Positions 11,065 through 19,758 are shown, counted from the stretch's first letter. The stretch is 64,000 nucleotides of DNA from Enhydrobacter sp. (GCF_030246845.1 NZ_CP126889.1:3715001-3779000), one strand, 5' to 3'. The notes: generated by a model from the letters alone, not told the origin. Numbers and translations: made by a program.

Positions 11065-11733
11065 TCACCTGTGGCACGTGCTGCAGTCGACGAGCTTGGT
11101 AGGCTCGATGTGATAGTGCGCCATCATGCGGCGGCCGAAGTCCTTGTGACGCTCGGGGTGACGGTCCCACGCGCTCCAGTCCATGCGCGTGACCTGGTCG
11201 CGCGGCCGCAAGCGAGGCGCGGGGTCGCGGTGGCAGGCGAGGCACCATCGCATCTGAAAGGGCTCGGCACGCGCCAGCAGCGGCATGTGGTCGACGCGGC
11301 CATGACAGGCGACGCAGGGGACGCCGCGCGAAACGTGGATCGAGTGATTGAAGTAGACGTAGTCGGGCAGCCGCGCGATGCGGCGCCAGGCGATCGGCGT
11401 GCCGGTGGCGAGACTTTCCCGGACGGGCGCGAGCATCGGAGCGCCGGTCCAGATTTGTGAATGGCAGGTCATGCAGACATGGGTCGGCGGCAAGCCAGCC
11501 TGGGCGCTGACCTCGACCGAGGTGTGGCAGTAGCGGCAGTCGATGCCGAGCGCGCCCGCGTGATGGGCATGGCTGAACGGCACCGGCTGATCGCGAACCC
11601 AGCCCACCGCGGTGGTGTATGTCGAGCCCATGAAACCGCCGAGGAAGACAATGCAAACCGCAAAGACCAGCACGACGAGCAGTGCACCGGTACGCAAGCG
11701 GGTGTCGGCCGATGCGGTGAAAATCTGCGGCAT
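11065..11733 (-). CDS. actA: Alternative complex III subunit ActA, pentaheme cytochrome c
   Basis: This 222-residue protein has one N-terminal membrane anchor (about residues 17-40) and five CxxCH heme motifs in order: CRYCH, CMTCH, CVACH, CLACH and CSTCH, the last at the very C-terminus. This is the canonical ActA arrangement. It collects electrons from the ActB clusters and passes them to ActE or the oxidase. It is the first complex gene of the operon. The frame remains open upstream, but the ATG at 11733 gives a normal short N-terminus before the anchor. Confidence 0.95.
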   Translation of the reverse strand: MPQIFTASADTRLRTGALLVVLVFAVCIVFLGGFMGSTYTTAVGWVRDQPVPFSHAHHAGALGIDCRYCHTSVEVSAQAGLPPTHVCMTCHSQIWTGAPMLAPVRESLATGTPIAWRRIARLPDYVYFNHSIHVSRGVPCVACHGRVDHMPLLARAEPFQMRWCLACHRDPAPRLRPRDQVTRMDWSAWDRHPERHKDFGRRMMAHYHIEPTKLVDCSTCHR

Positions 11734-11779
11734 GTGGGGCGACGCTCCGCGCGCAAGGTCGCCCGTTGAACGATCTGGA

Positions 11780-12106
11780 CTATCGGACGGTTGCGCCCAA
11801 GCGCGCGAATGCGGCGGATGGTGGCGCCGCCGGCGGCAGCGGCACCTTGGCCTTGTCGAGCTTGGTCTCCAGGATCGGAATCCCTTCCATTGGACGATGC
11901 TGCTTGCAGGCGGCCTTGGCGTAGCCGCCCGCGGCGTTGGCGCGCGGAGTGGTGGTGGTGCTGACGACGTAGCGCTGGTAGCTCCTGGAGAGCGTGACAC
12001 AGTATCTCTGGTCGGCTGGCACTGGCCGAATCCCTTGGGCGTGAACCGTCGGCGGCACGCCGAGCAGGACGAAGCAAAGCGGGAGCAATCTCTTGAGCCT
12101 GGGCAT
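11780..12106 (-). CDS. Small secreted protein of unknown function, paralogue of the gene at 52352
   Basis: This 108-residue protein has a clear Sec signal peptide (residues 1-23, ending VHAQG). The mature part has a YC pair early and one further Cys (CKQHRP) before a GIPILETKLDKAK tail. The same plan (YC, a Tyr-Arg-Tyr turn, later Cys, GIPxLExKL) appears in the 88-residue protein at 52352-52618, so the two are paralogues. I do not recognise a named family. It lies 46 bases upstream of actA on the same strand and could be the operon's first gene or an independent unit. A duplicated ribosome-binding sequence precedes its start. Confidence 0.75.
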   Translation of the reverse strand: MPRLKRLLPLCFVLLGVPPTVHAQGIRPVPADQRYCVTLSRSYQRYVVSTTTTPRANAAGGYAKAACKQHRPMEGIPILETKLDKAKVPLPPAAPPSAAFARLGATVR

Positions 12107-12107
12107 G

Positions 12108-12135
12108 TGAACCTCCTGCAGGATGAACCTCCTGC
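12108..12135 (-). promoter_or_regulatory. Duplicated Shine-Dalgarno region
   Basis: On the minus strand the 12-base word GCAGGAGGTTCA occurs twice with a 16-base period (12124-12135 and 12108-12119), directly upstream of the ATG at 12106. Each copy contains a near-perfect AGGAGG. The copy nearest the ATG is at ideal spacing and should direct initiation. The second may be a standby site or a simple tandem duplication. Confidence 0.6.
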
Positions 12136-12298
12136 GGGAGAAACGGGCATCCAAAGGATCGTGTTGCGATGTTCTGAGGAAGACATGTCGCCCGCCGCTC
12201 GCGATCGCCCTGCAACGCGCGACGCGCTTCGGACGTTCAATTGAAAATGCAACTGGCCATGACGCCCTCGTTCTCGCGAGAAGCGTCGGGAGGAATGA
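12136..12298. promoter_or_regulatory. Divergent intergenic region between the ACIII side and the dehydrogenase operon
   Basis: This region separates the minus-strand secreted-protein/actA side from the plus-strand dehydrogenase operon and should hold both promoters. The clearest element is a perfect 10-base palindrome, TTCAATTGAA, at 12236-12245. GGGAGGAATGA immediately precedes the ATG at 12299 as its ribosome site. I could not identify a convincing -35/-10 pair. Confidence 0.3.
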
Positions 12299-13075
12299 AT
12301 GTCCGGGAGTCTCAGCCGCCGCGACCTCGTTCTCGCGGGCGCCGCCTTCATCTCGATCTCCGGCCGATCGCAAGCGCGAACCTACGGCGGTGCGGTTCCC
12401 TGGACGCCCGGCATAGCCGATGCACCCCGGGGCGTTGCCGAAGGCGAGCTCAAGTTCTTCACCGCCGCCGAGGCGGCGTTCGTCGATGCTGCCGTTGCCC
12501 GACTGATTCCCGCCGACCATCTCGGGCCGGGCGCCAAGGAAGCGGGCGTCACGACATTCCTCGACCGCCAGCTCGCCGGCCCCTACGGCCGTGCCGAACG
12601 CTGGTACATGCAGGGGCCCTGGCAGGACGGGACCAAGAGCCAAGGCTACCAGAGTCGTCTTTCGCCGGCCGAATTATATCGTGTGGCGATAAAGTCGATC
12701 GACCAGCATTGCCGGCAACGCTTTTCCGGCAAGACCTTTGCCCAGTTGTCGGCCGACCAGCAGGACCGGATCCTGACCGAGATCGAGAAGGGAAAGCTCA
12801 AGATCGAGGACATCGGCCCGCATGCGGTCGCGATCGAGGGCGCCAAGGGTCCTCACAGCGATACCTTCTTCGCCGTTCTCATGCAGAACACGATCGAGGG
12901 CTTCTTCTCGGACCCGATCTATGGCGGCAACCGGGACATGGTCGGCTGGAAGCTGATCGGCTTTCCCGGCGCGCGCTATGACTATCGCCCCTATGTCGGC
13001 CGGCACGGCGAGAAGCTCGACCTGGCGCCCGTCGGCATTCGTGGCCGGCCGGCCTGGAACGACCAGCAAAGTTGA
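12299..13075 (+). CDS. Gluconate 2-dehydrogenase-type subunit 3 (gamma subunit)
   Basis: This 258-residue protein starts with a Tat signal (SRRDLVLAGAAF) and matches the small subunit of membrane-bound sugar and sugar-acid dehydrogenases, with TAAEAAFVDAAVARLIPADH and the later DTFFAVLMQNTIEGFFSDP. This subunit acts as a Tat-exported partner that carries the folded flavoprotein, which has no signal of its own, to the periplasm. It is the first gene of a three-gene operon, followed after 14 bases by the flavoprotein. The substrate cannot be read from this subunit. Confidence 0.9.
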   Translation: MSGSLSRRDLVLAGAAFISISGRSQARTYGGAVPWTPGIADAPRGVAEGELKFFTAAEAAFVDAAVARLIPADHLGPGAKEAGVTTFLDRQLAGPYGRAERWYMQGPWQDGTKSQGYQSRLSPAELYRVAIKSIDQHCRQRFSGKTFAQLSADQQDRILTEIEKGKLKIEDIGPHAVAIEGAKGPHSDTFFAVLMQNTIEGFFSDPIYGGNRDMVGWKLIGFPGARYDYRPYVGRHGEKLDLAPVGIRGRPAWNDQQS

Positions 13076-13089
13076 CCTGGGAGGTGGAG

Positions 13090-14850
13090 ATGGCGAAGAA
13101 GCTGCCGGCGGTGGATGTGGCGCTTGTCGGCTTCGGCTGGACGGCGGCGATCGTGGCCGAGGAGCTCACGGCGGCCGGGCTCGACGTGCTGGCGCTGGAA
13201 CGCGGCGCCTGGCGCGACACGCCGACCGATTTCGCCGTCACCTTCGCGCAGGACGAGTTGCGCTACATGTGGCGGCGCAGCCTGTTCCAGGAACCGGCGC
13301 GGCAGACCCTGACCTTCCGCAACAGCATGGACCAGACGGCGCTGCCGATGCGCCATCTCGGCTCTTTCCTTCCCGCAACCGGCGTGGGCGGTGCGGGCAT
13401 CCACTGGAACGGCCAGAACTGGCGTTTTCTGCCGACCGACTTCGTCGCCCGCAGCCACAACGAGGCGCGCTACGGTACCCTGCCGGAGAGCATGACCGTC
13501 CAGGACTGGGGCGTGACCTACGACGAACTCGAGCCCTACTACGACAAGTTCGAATATCTCTGCGGCATCAGCGGCAAGGCCGGCAATATCAAGGGCCGGA
13601 TCCAGGATGGCGGCAACCCGTTCGAAGGGCCCCGCGCCCGGGACTATCCCAACCCACCGCTCGACATGGTCTACGGGCCGACCCTGTTCGCGGCCGCGGC
13701 GAGGGAAACCGGACACAAACCCTTTCCCTGTCCCGCCGCCAACATGTCGAGGGCCTACACCAATCCGCTCGGCGTGACGCTGGCGCCCTGCAGCTACTGC
13801 GGCTTCTGCGAGAAGTTCGGCTGCGGCAACTATTCCAAGTCGAGCCCGCAAACGACCATTCTTCCCGTGCTCATGCGGCGCAACAACTTCGAGCTCAGGA
13901 CGCAGTGCGAGGTGCTGCGCGTGAATTGCGACAGCAGCGGCAAGCGCGCCACGAGCGTCACCTACATCGACACCGAAGGCCGCGAGTTCGAGCAGCCGGC
14001 GGAAATGATCTTCCTCTGCGCCTTCGCGCAACACAACGTGCATCTGCTTCTACTGTCGGGCATCGGCAAACCGTACGACCCGAAGAGCGGCGAGGGCGTG
14101 GTCGGCCGCAACTATGCCTACCAGATCGTATCGTCGGTCGACGTCTTCTTCGACGACAAGATCATCAACCCTTTCGTCGGCGCGGGCGGGCTGGGCGTCG
14201 GGATCGACGAGTACAACGGCGACAACTTCGACCATGGCGGGCTCGGCTTCATCGGCGGCGGCTATCTGGCCTGCTGGAACACGCACGGCCGGCCGATCGA
14301 ATTGCATCCGACGCCGAAAGGGACGCCCAAATGGGGAAGCAAGTGGAAGGAGGCCGTCGCCAGGAACTATCTCACGACCGCGACGATCTCGACCCATGGC
14401 GCGGTCATGAGCTACCGGACCAACTATCTCGATCTCGACCCGACCTATCGGGATGCCCATGGCCGGCCGCTGCTGCGGCTTACCTTCGATTTCGGCGACA
14501 ACGAGCATCGCATGTCGGACTACCTGACCGACCGCGCCGCCGAGATCGCCAAGGCGATGAAGCCGCGCGAGATCCACGCCAAGAAGCGGAACGGGCACTA
14601 TTCGGTCGTGCCGTACCAGACGACCCACAATACGGGCGGCGCCGCGATGGGGACCGATCCGAGGACCAGCTTCGTCAATCGCTATCTCCAGAGCTGGGAC
14701 GTCCCCAATCTCTTCGTCATGGGCTCGAGCGTGTTCCCGCAGAACGCCGGGTACAACCCGACCGGAACGATCGGCGCGCTGACCTACGCGGCCGTCGACG
14801 CGGTCAAGAACATCTATCTGAAGAATCCCGGTCCGATGGTGCAAGCCTAG
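13090..14850 (+). CDS. GMC-family FAD dehydrogenase, catalytic subunit of a three-subunit membrane dehydrogenase
   Basis: This 586-residue flavoprotein has an N-terminal FAD-binding fold (VALVGFGWTAAIVAEEL, about residues 12-28) and the C-terminal GMC block around NTGGAAMG and QNAGYNPTGTIGALTYAA. A cysteine group, CSYCGFCEKFGC (about residues 237-248), resembles the [3Fe-4S]-binding motif of FAD-dependent glucose dehydrogenase alpha subunits, which relays electrons to the cytochrome subunit. No signal peptide is present; export probably relies on the gamma subunit. The ATG at 13090 has GGGAGGTGGAG just upstream; an earlier TTG in frame does not. The sugar, polyol or sugar-acid substrate is unknown. 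Confidence 0.9.
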   Translation: MAKKLPAVDVALVGFGWTAAIVAEELTAAGLDVLALERGAWRDTPTDFAVTFAQDELRYMWRRSLFQEPARQTLTFRNSMDQTALPMRHLGSFLPATGVGGAGIHWNGQNWRFLPTDFVARSHNEARYGTLPESMTVQDWGVTYDELEPYYDKFEYLCGISGKAGNIKGRIQDGGNPFEGPRARDYPNPPLDMVYGPTLFAAAARETGHKPFPCPAANMSRAYTNPLGVTLAPCSYCGFCEKFGCGNYSKSSPQTTILPVLMRRNNFELRTQCEVLRVNCDSSGKRATSVTYIDTEGREFEQPAEMIFLCAFAQHNVHLLLLSGIGKPYDPKSGEGVVGRNYAYQIVSSVDVFFDDKIINPFVGAGGLGVGIDEYNGDNFDHGGLGFIGGGYLACWNTHGRPIELHPTPKGTPKWGSKWKEAVARNYLTTATISTHGAVMSYRTNYLDLDPTYRDAHGRPLLRLTFDFGDNEHRMSDYLTDRAAEIAKAMKPREIHAKKRNGHYSVVPYQTTHNTGGAAMGTDPRTSFVNRYLQSWDVPNLFVMGSSVFPQNAGYNPTGTIGALTYAAVDAVKNIYLKNPGPMVQA

Positions 14851-14862
14851 CTGGAGGCAAAG

Positions 14863-16098
14863 GTGAATATCGCCGCGGCATGTCTCTTCCTCGCCTGCAT
14901 CCTCGGCCTGGCCGCCGAAGCTGCTGCGGCCGACACGTCCTTCGCCCGCGTCGAGCGGGGCCGTTACCTGGTGACTGCGGGCGACTGCGTTGCCTGCCAT
15001 ACGGCGAGCGGTGGCAAGCCCTTCGCCGGTGGCCGTCCGATCCAGACACCCTTCGGCACGATCTTCTCGGCGAACATCACGCCCGACCGCGAGACGGGCA
15101 TCGGCGCGTGGACCGACGAGGAATTCTACAACGCCCTCCATTCGGGCGTCGCGCCGTCCGGCGCGCATCTCTATCCCGCCTTTCCCTATCCGTACTTCGC
15201 CAAGGTGACGCGCGAGGATGTGCAGGCGATACGCGCCTATCTCGGGACGCTCGATCCTGTGAAATCGACGCCGCCGCCGCCCGATCTGGCCTGGCCGCTC
15301 GGTCATCGCTTCCTGATGAGCGGATGGAACGGCCTGTTCTTCGATCAGGGCACGTTCCAGCCGACCGCCGGCAAGAGCGACGAGTGGAACAGGGGCGCCT
15401 ATCTCGTGCAGGGGCTCGGCCATTGCGGCGCCTGCCATACGCCCAAGAATTTTGCCGGCGGCGACGAAACGGACCAGGCGCTGCAAGGCGGCCTCGTCCA
15501 GGGCTGGTTCGCGCCGGATATCACCAATGCCCAGCGCACCGGCATCGGATCGTGGAGCGCCGACGATCTGGTCGAATATCTCGAGACCGGCCGCAACAAG
15601 CATAGCGGGGCGACCGGCCTGATGGCGGAGGTCGTCGCCGATTCGACCTCCGGGCTCAGCAAGCAGGATCTGCATGCCATCGCCGTGTATCTCAAGGGTC
15701 AGGAGGGACGGCAGGCCGAAAACACCGACCCGCCCCCGCAGAAGGTCATGGCCGCCGGCAAGGCCATCTACTCCGACAGTTGCTCGGGCTGCCACCAGAT
15801 GAACGGCAAGGGGGTGCCCGGCATGTTCTCGCCGCTTGCCGGCAGCGCCAGCGCCCAGTCGAACGACCCCACGACGCTGGTCCGGATCGTGCTGCAGGGA
15901 ACGCGAACAGTGCCAACGGACACGCGGCCGACGCCCGCCACCATGCCGGCCTATGGCTGGAAGCTGACCGACGGACAGATCGCGGCGGTCCTCACCTTCG
16001 TTCGCAACGAATGGGGCAATGCCGCCGAGCCGGTCGAGGCGGGCGACGTCGAGAGCGTCCGCCGGGCGCTGCGGAGTTCCAGCCGCACCGCCAAATGA
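14863..16098 (+). CDS. Triheme cytochrome c subunit of the membrane dehydrogenase
   Basis: This 411-residue protein has a signal peptide (residues 1-23) and three CxxCH motifs: CVACH, CGACH and CSGCH. This is the standard layout of the cytochrome subunit of gluconate, alcohol and glucose dehydrogenases. It takes electrons from the GMC subunit and passes them to quinone or directly to a terminal oxidase. The start is GTG, preceded by CTGGAGG. Its position opposite an alternative complex III and caa3 operon suggests both belong to one respiratory module. Confidence 0.92.
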   Translation: MNIAAACLFLACILGLAAEAAAADTSFARVERGRYLVTAGDCVACHTASGGKPFAGGRPIQTPFGTIFSANITPDRETGIGAWTDEEFYNALHSGVAPSGAHLYPAFPYPYFAKVTREDVQAIRAYLGTLDPVKSTPPPPDLAWPLGHRFLMSGWNGLFFDQGTFQPTAGKSDEWNRGAYLVQGLGHCGACHTPKNFAGGDETDQALQGGLVQGWFAPDITNAQRTGIGSWSADDLVEYLETGRNKHSGATGLMAEVVADSTSGLSKQDLHAIAVYLKGQEGRQAENTDPPPQKVMAAGKAIYSDSCSGCHQMNGKGVPGMFSPLAGSASAQSNDPTTLVRIVLQGTRTVPTDTRPTPATMPAYGWKLTDGQIAAVLTFVRNEWGNAAEPVEAGDVESVRRALRSSSRTAK

Positions 16099-16137
16099 AC
16101 GGCCGGCGAGGGAACGCTTCGGTGGCCGCGACGTTGC

Positions 16138-16854
16138 GTGTCGGTGGATTCGACCGTCAGCACGGCGGACATCCTTCTCCGCCTGGCCGCCGCCGTAGCC
16201 GCAGGCGCCATCATCGGCTTCGACCGTGGAACGCGCGGCCGGATCGCCGGCCTTCGCACCATGATCCTGGTATGCGTTGCGGCTGCCGGCGCGATGATCG
16301 AGGCCAATCTGCTCCTGTCCGTCCACGGCCGCAGCGAATCGGCCTTTTCGGTGATGGACACGCTGCGTTTTCCGTTGGGTGTGCTCTCGGGCATCGGCTT
16401 CATCGGTGCAGGCGCCATCCTGAAGCGCGGCGATATGGTAATGGGCGTCACGACCGCAGCCACGCTGTGGATGGTCACGGTGATCGGGCTCATCCTCGGC
16501 GCCGGCTACTTCCTGCTGGGCGGCGCGACGGTCGCGATCACCTTCGTCGTGCTGGCGCTGGTGGTGAAGCTCGAGCCGCTGATGCATCGCCAGCATCAGG
16601 CCGAGCTCACCGTCGAGCTGCGTGCGGAGGGGCCCACGATGGAGCGGCTGCGCTCGATCGTGACCGATGCCGGCTACAGGGTGACGACGCTTGCGCTCAC
16701 CGAGTCGGACAAGCGCCGGCTTCGCTGCCGCGTGACGTGGCGCAGCCGCCGGACGCCCAACGACATTCCGCCCGTCGTCGTCCGGCTGCGACAGGAGCAG
16801 GGCGTGCTCAGCATCGATTGGCAGCCGATCGATGCCGGCCAGCACTCGGACTAG
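16138..16854 (+). CDS. MgtC/SapB-family membrane protein
   Basis: This 238-residue protein has the MgtC signature: GAIIGFDRGTRGRIAGLRT near the N-terminus and GVLSGIGFIGAGAILKRG in the middle, across about five helices, followed by a small C-terminal cytosolic domain (about 160-235) of ACT-like type. Members are linked with low-magnesium growth or act as regulators of other membrane proteins; the exact role here is unknown. The start is a GTG (16138), with a second GTG two codons later equally possible. Its 3' end overlaps the convergent HAD gene by 47 bases. Confidence 0.85.
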   Translation: MSVDSTVSTADILLRLAAAVAAGAIIGFDRGTRGRIAGLRTMILVCVAAAGAMIEANLLLSVHGRSESAFSVMDTLRFPLGVLSGIGFIGAGAILKRGDMVMGVTTAATLWMVTVIGLILGAGYFLLGGATVAITFVVLALVVKLEPLMHRQHQAELTVELRAEGPTMERLRSIVTDAGYRVTTLALTESDKRRLRCRVTWRSRRTPNDIPPVVVRLRQEQGVLSIDWQPIDAGQHSD

Positions 16855-17428
16855 ACCAGTCCCGCCGGAGCGCTCCCTCCCGCTTACGGCGATATCGCCG
16901 GCAGTACGAGTCGACGAACGACGCGAGATCGTCGTGGATCGCGACAGGCTTGGCGTATTGCGGGATGCGGCCTTGCTCGGTGGCCCGGCCGAGGCCGGTC
17001 CGCACCAGGACGGGGCGGCAATGGGCATGCACAGCGGCCTCGAGGTCGCTGACCTGGTCGCCGACGAACGGCGTCTCGGCAGGCTTTGCACCCAGCCGCC
17101 TCATCGCCTCGCACAGCATGCCGGGCGACGGCTTGCGGCGTTGCGAGCGGAAGTTGTCGGTGCAGCACAGGATGAGATCGAGCCGCGCATGGCGGTGCGC
17201 CAGGACCATGCGCAGGCTGCGATGGATCGCGTCGAGCTCGTGCTTGCCGATGATCCTGTCGTCGACCTCCGGCTGGTTGGTGCAGATCGCAACCGCAACG
17301 CCCTCGCGATTGAGCCGGGCAATGGCGCTTGCCGCGCCGGGGATCAGCCGGAGCTCGGCCGGCGACTTCACGTTGTACTTGCGGTTGATCGTGACGACGC
17401 CGTCGCGATCGAGCAATACCGTCCGCAT
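16808..17428 (-). CDS. HAD-superfamily phosphatase, histidinol-phosphatase/GmhB-like
   Basis: This 206-residue protein has the HAD motifs LLDRDGVV (nucleophile Asp, N-terminus), CTNQPEV, RRKPSPGM and VGDQVSDLEAA. The closest type is D-glycero-D-manno-heptose bisphosphate phosphatase and histidinol phosphatase, but the cysteine-rich zinc loop of GmhB is reduced to a CC pair, so heptose metabolism should not be assumed. The C-terminal 30 residues are basic and low in complexity and overlap the mgtC-like gene. It starts 2 bases before the DNA ligase stop on the same strand, so it is probably co-transcribed. Confidence 0.8.
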   Translation of the reverse strand: MRTVLLDRDGVVTINRKYNVKSPAELRLIPGAASAIARLNREGVAVAICTNQPEVDDRIIGKHELDAIHRSLRMVLAHRHARLDLILCCTDNFRSQRRKPSPGMLCEAMRRLGAKPAETPFVGDQVSDLEAAVHAHCRPVLVRTGLGRATEQGRIPQYAKPVAIHDDLASFVDSYCRRYRRKREGALRRDWSSPSAGRHRSAANRC

Positions 17429-17430
17429 CG

Positions 17431-18489
17431 CTAACCTGCGACTGCCTTCATCATCTTCGACGGCCGGGCCGGGCGCTGGAGCTGATCGAAAGTGCATTGG
17501 CGCGGGCTCTTGTCCGGACGCCAGCGCAGGAAGCGGGTGCCGTGGCGGAAGCGGTCTGCCGTGACGTGATCGTACTGGACCTCGGCCACCAAACGGGGCT
17601 TCACGCCTTCCCATTCACCGGACCGTTCGGTCGACCAGCGGCTCGGCCCGCCCGGCGCCTTGCCGGTGAAGCCCGCGCCGCGCAGCCGCTCGAGCTTGCG
17701 CGTCAGCGCCGCGCGTTCGCTATCGGCGATGCCCGACGTGAATCCGACGTGGTCGAGCCTGCCCTCCTCGTCGAACAGGCCGAGCAGCAGGGAGCCGACG
17801 AGCCGGTCTCGTTCTCCCTCCCGGCCGGTGGCATAGCGGAAGCCGCCGACAACGCAGTCGGCGGTGCGCAGGCACTTCACCTTCAGCATCGTGCGTTCCC
17901 CGGGCCGATAGGGTTCGTCGAGGCGCTTCGCCACCACGCCGTCGAGAGCACCGCCGCCCACCCGTTCGAGCCATTTCACCGCCTCCGCGCGGCTGCGGCT
18001 TGCCGGCGAGAGGCGCAGGACATCCGGCACGTGGCGGCCGCGGAAGAAGGCCTCGAGCCTGCGACGGCGCTCGCTCAGCGGTTCCGACAGGATGTCGTCG
18101 CCCTCGGCCGTTTGCAGCATGTCGAAGACGATGAGAATGGCGGGTGTCTCGCGCGCGAGGCGGTCGATGCGACTTCGTGCCGGATGAAGGCGCATCTGCA
18201 GGGCGTCGAAGACCAGCCCGTTGCCGATCGGGACGGCAAGCTCCCCGTCGAGCACGAACTGCGATGCTGCAGAGCCGGAGAGGCTCGCCACCACCTCGGG
18301 AAAGTACCGTGTCAGGCTCTTGCCCGACTTCCCGATCAGCTCGACCTTCCCGCCGTCGCGGACGGCCAGGCAGCGGAAGCCGTCCCACTTCGGCTCGTAC
18401 TGCCAGCCTTTCCCTGTTGGCAGGGCCTCGACCAGGCGGGCCTCCATCGTGGCTGGCGGCCTTGCGCCACTACGATGTGGCCTGCTCAT
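17431..18489 (-). CDS. ATP-dependent DNA ligase (LigC/LigD ligase-domain type)
   Basis: This 352-residue protein contains the adenylation motif EPKWDGFR with the nucleophilic Lys, FVLDGELAV (motif III), GVVAKRLDEPY (motif IV), a Lys-containing motif V region (MLKVKCLRTADCVVGG) and an OB-fold with RPKLVAEVQY-like sequence (here KPRLVAEVQYDHV). It seals DNA nicks using ATP; stand-alone versions act in repair alongside Ku and LigD. No Ku gene is nearby. I chose the ATG at 18489, which overlaps the ROK gene by 20 bases; an ATG at 18447 is equally plausible and also in frame. Confidence 0.9.
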   Translation of the reverse strand: MSRPHRSGARPPATMEARLVEALPTGKGWQYEPKWDGFRCLAVRDGGKVELIGKSGKSLTRYFPEVVASLSGSAASQFVLDGELAVPIGNGLVFDALQMRLHPARSRIDRLARETPAILIVFDMLQTAEGDDILSEPLSERRRRLEAFFRGRHVPDVLRLSPASRSRAEAVKWLERVGGGALDGVVAKRLDEPYRPGERTMLKVKCLRTADCVVGGFRYATGREGERDRLVGSLLLGLFDEEGRLDHVGFTSGIADSERAALTRKLERLRGAGFTGKAPGGPSRWSTERSGEWEGVKPRLVAEVQYDHVTADRFRHGTRFLRWRPDKSPRQCTFDQLQRPARPSKMMKAVAG

Positions 18490-19552
18490 CGGGGGCGCGG
18501 TTGGTGAAGCGGGCGTTGCCGAGGCCCGTGCCGATCGTGAAGATTCCCCACCGGCTGACATCCTGCATGGCCGCCACCTCGCTCAATCCCTGAACGACGG
18601 CGTCGTTGTGGATCACGAACAGGGGCTCGTGGCCGTGGATGTGCGGCAACCGCTGCGCGAGCTCCCGCGCCAGATTGAATCCGTCGCCCTCCCAGTTGCC
18701 CGGCAGATTCTGCCCGCCCTGGCGTATGACGCCGTGCTCGTCGATCAGGCCCGGACAGCCGATGCCGAAGAAGGGCGCGAGCTTGAGCTTGTGTCCGGCG
18801 GCGCCTTCGACCAGCTCCTGCGCCATCTCGGCCATACGGTCGATCGCGCCGTCGCGCGAAGGCTGGTCGTCTCGGTGCCGCCAGTGCAGATGCTTCCAGA
18901 CGCCCGCCCTGGAGAGCTCGCCCTTCTTGATCTTGAGCTCGATCACGCCGACCCGCAGGTTGCTGCCACCGATATCGGCGGCGAGAATGGCGTCATGGCC
19001 GTCGAGCACCCAGGCGGGCGCGAGCTGGACGGCGCCGACGAGGCCGGCCTTGTCGGGATGATTGCCGATCGTGGTCAGGTCGATGGCGATTCCTTCGCCG
19101 GTGAGGATGACCACGGCGCGGCCCATCGCGAGCTGGCCGATATGGCTCGCGCTCAGGCCGCCGCCGATGACGATGCGCTCCGTATCCTTCCAGGCGGGCA
19201 GGCGCAGGAAGCGACGGACCACCGTGGCGAGCTCGTTGGCGAACTCCTCGACCGCCGTGTGGACGAGGCCGGCGGCGATCGGATCGGCACCCTCGAGATA
19301 GCAATCGAGCCTGGCCTTCGAGACCTCGCCGGTCGGCGTGTCGCCGAACGGATCGTCGCCGCGGCGGCGCAGCTGGTCGCGCCAGTCCTCGATAATGGCG
19401 CGAAAAGCGCGGCCGCTGGCACGGTCGCCGACGAAGCCGTCCTCGTCGCGCAAATCCTCGTTGTAGGCGTCGACCGTGACGGCCGGAAGGATCCGCCCAC
19501 CGTGCCCGAGCGCCGCAGGCTCGCCTGCGGCCTTTGCCGGAGTGTTCGCCAT
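18470..19552 (-). CDS. ROK-type sugar kinase/regulator homologue with circularly permuted motif order
   Basis: This 360-residue protein carries all ROK/actin-ATPase signatures in an unusual order. The adenosine motif IVIGGGLS is at 127-134 and AGLVGAVQLA at 169-178, normally the C-terminal end of ROK proteins. Then come phosphate-1 DIGGSNLR (193-200), GCPGLID (265-271), the catalytic HND (315-317) and phosphate-2 TIGTGLGN (339-346), normally the N-terminal half. The zinc-binding Cys motif at the usual mid-point is absent. It may phosphorylate a sugar. No DNA-binding domain is visible. The ATG at 19552 was chosen; 19564 is an alternative. It overlaps the DNA ligase gene by 20 bases, suggesting an operon with ligase and HAD phosphatase. 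Confidence 0.8.
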   Translation of the reverse strand: MANTPAKAAGEPAALGHGGRILPAVTVDAYNEDLRDEDGFVGDRASGRAFRAIIEDWRDQLRRRGDDPFGDTPTGEVSKARLDCYLEGADPIAAGLVHTAVEEFANELATVVRRFLRLPAWKDTERIVIGGGLSASHIGQLAMGRAVVILTGEGIAIDLTTIGNHPDKAGLVGAVQLAPAWVLDGHDAILAADIGGSNLRVGVIELKIKKGELSRAGVWKHLHWRHRDDQPSRDGAIDRMAEMAQELVEGAAGHKLKLAPFFGIGCPGLIDEHGVIRQGGQNLPGNWEGDGFNLARELAQRLPHIHGHEPLFVIHNDAVVQGLSEVAAMQDVSRWGIFTIGTGLGNARFTNRAPDEQATS

Positions 19553-19758
19553 CCCGCCGATCATCGCCCCGAAGCAACGCAATGCCTTCCGGCAAGTTGC
19601 GGGAGGGTCGGCGGGAATGTTCGTTACTGTACCGCCTTCTCGCGCTTGAATTGAAAGTCCGGTCGGCGCAGTCTCGCTCGACTCCAGGAACGTTACGGTC
19701 AGGCGGCGGCCTCTCTCGCGAAGAGGGGCGCGGCTCGACAACTTTCGGGGGCAGCGCC

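Noticed and set aside
12978..15605. A plus-strand open frame of 875 codons
   Set aside because: It is a +1/+2 frame shadow of the GMC and cytochrome c genes, whose own frames carry all motifs.
14050..17091. A minus-strand open frame of 1013 codons
   Set aside because: It runs opposite the GMC, cytochrome and MgtC-like genes and shows no recognisable domain.
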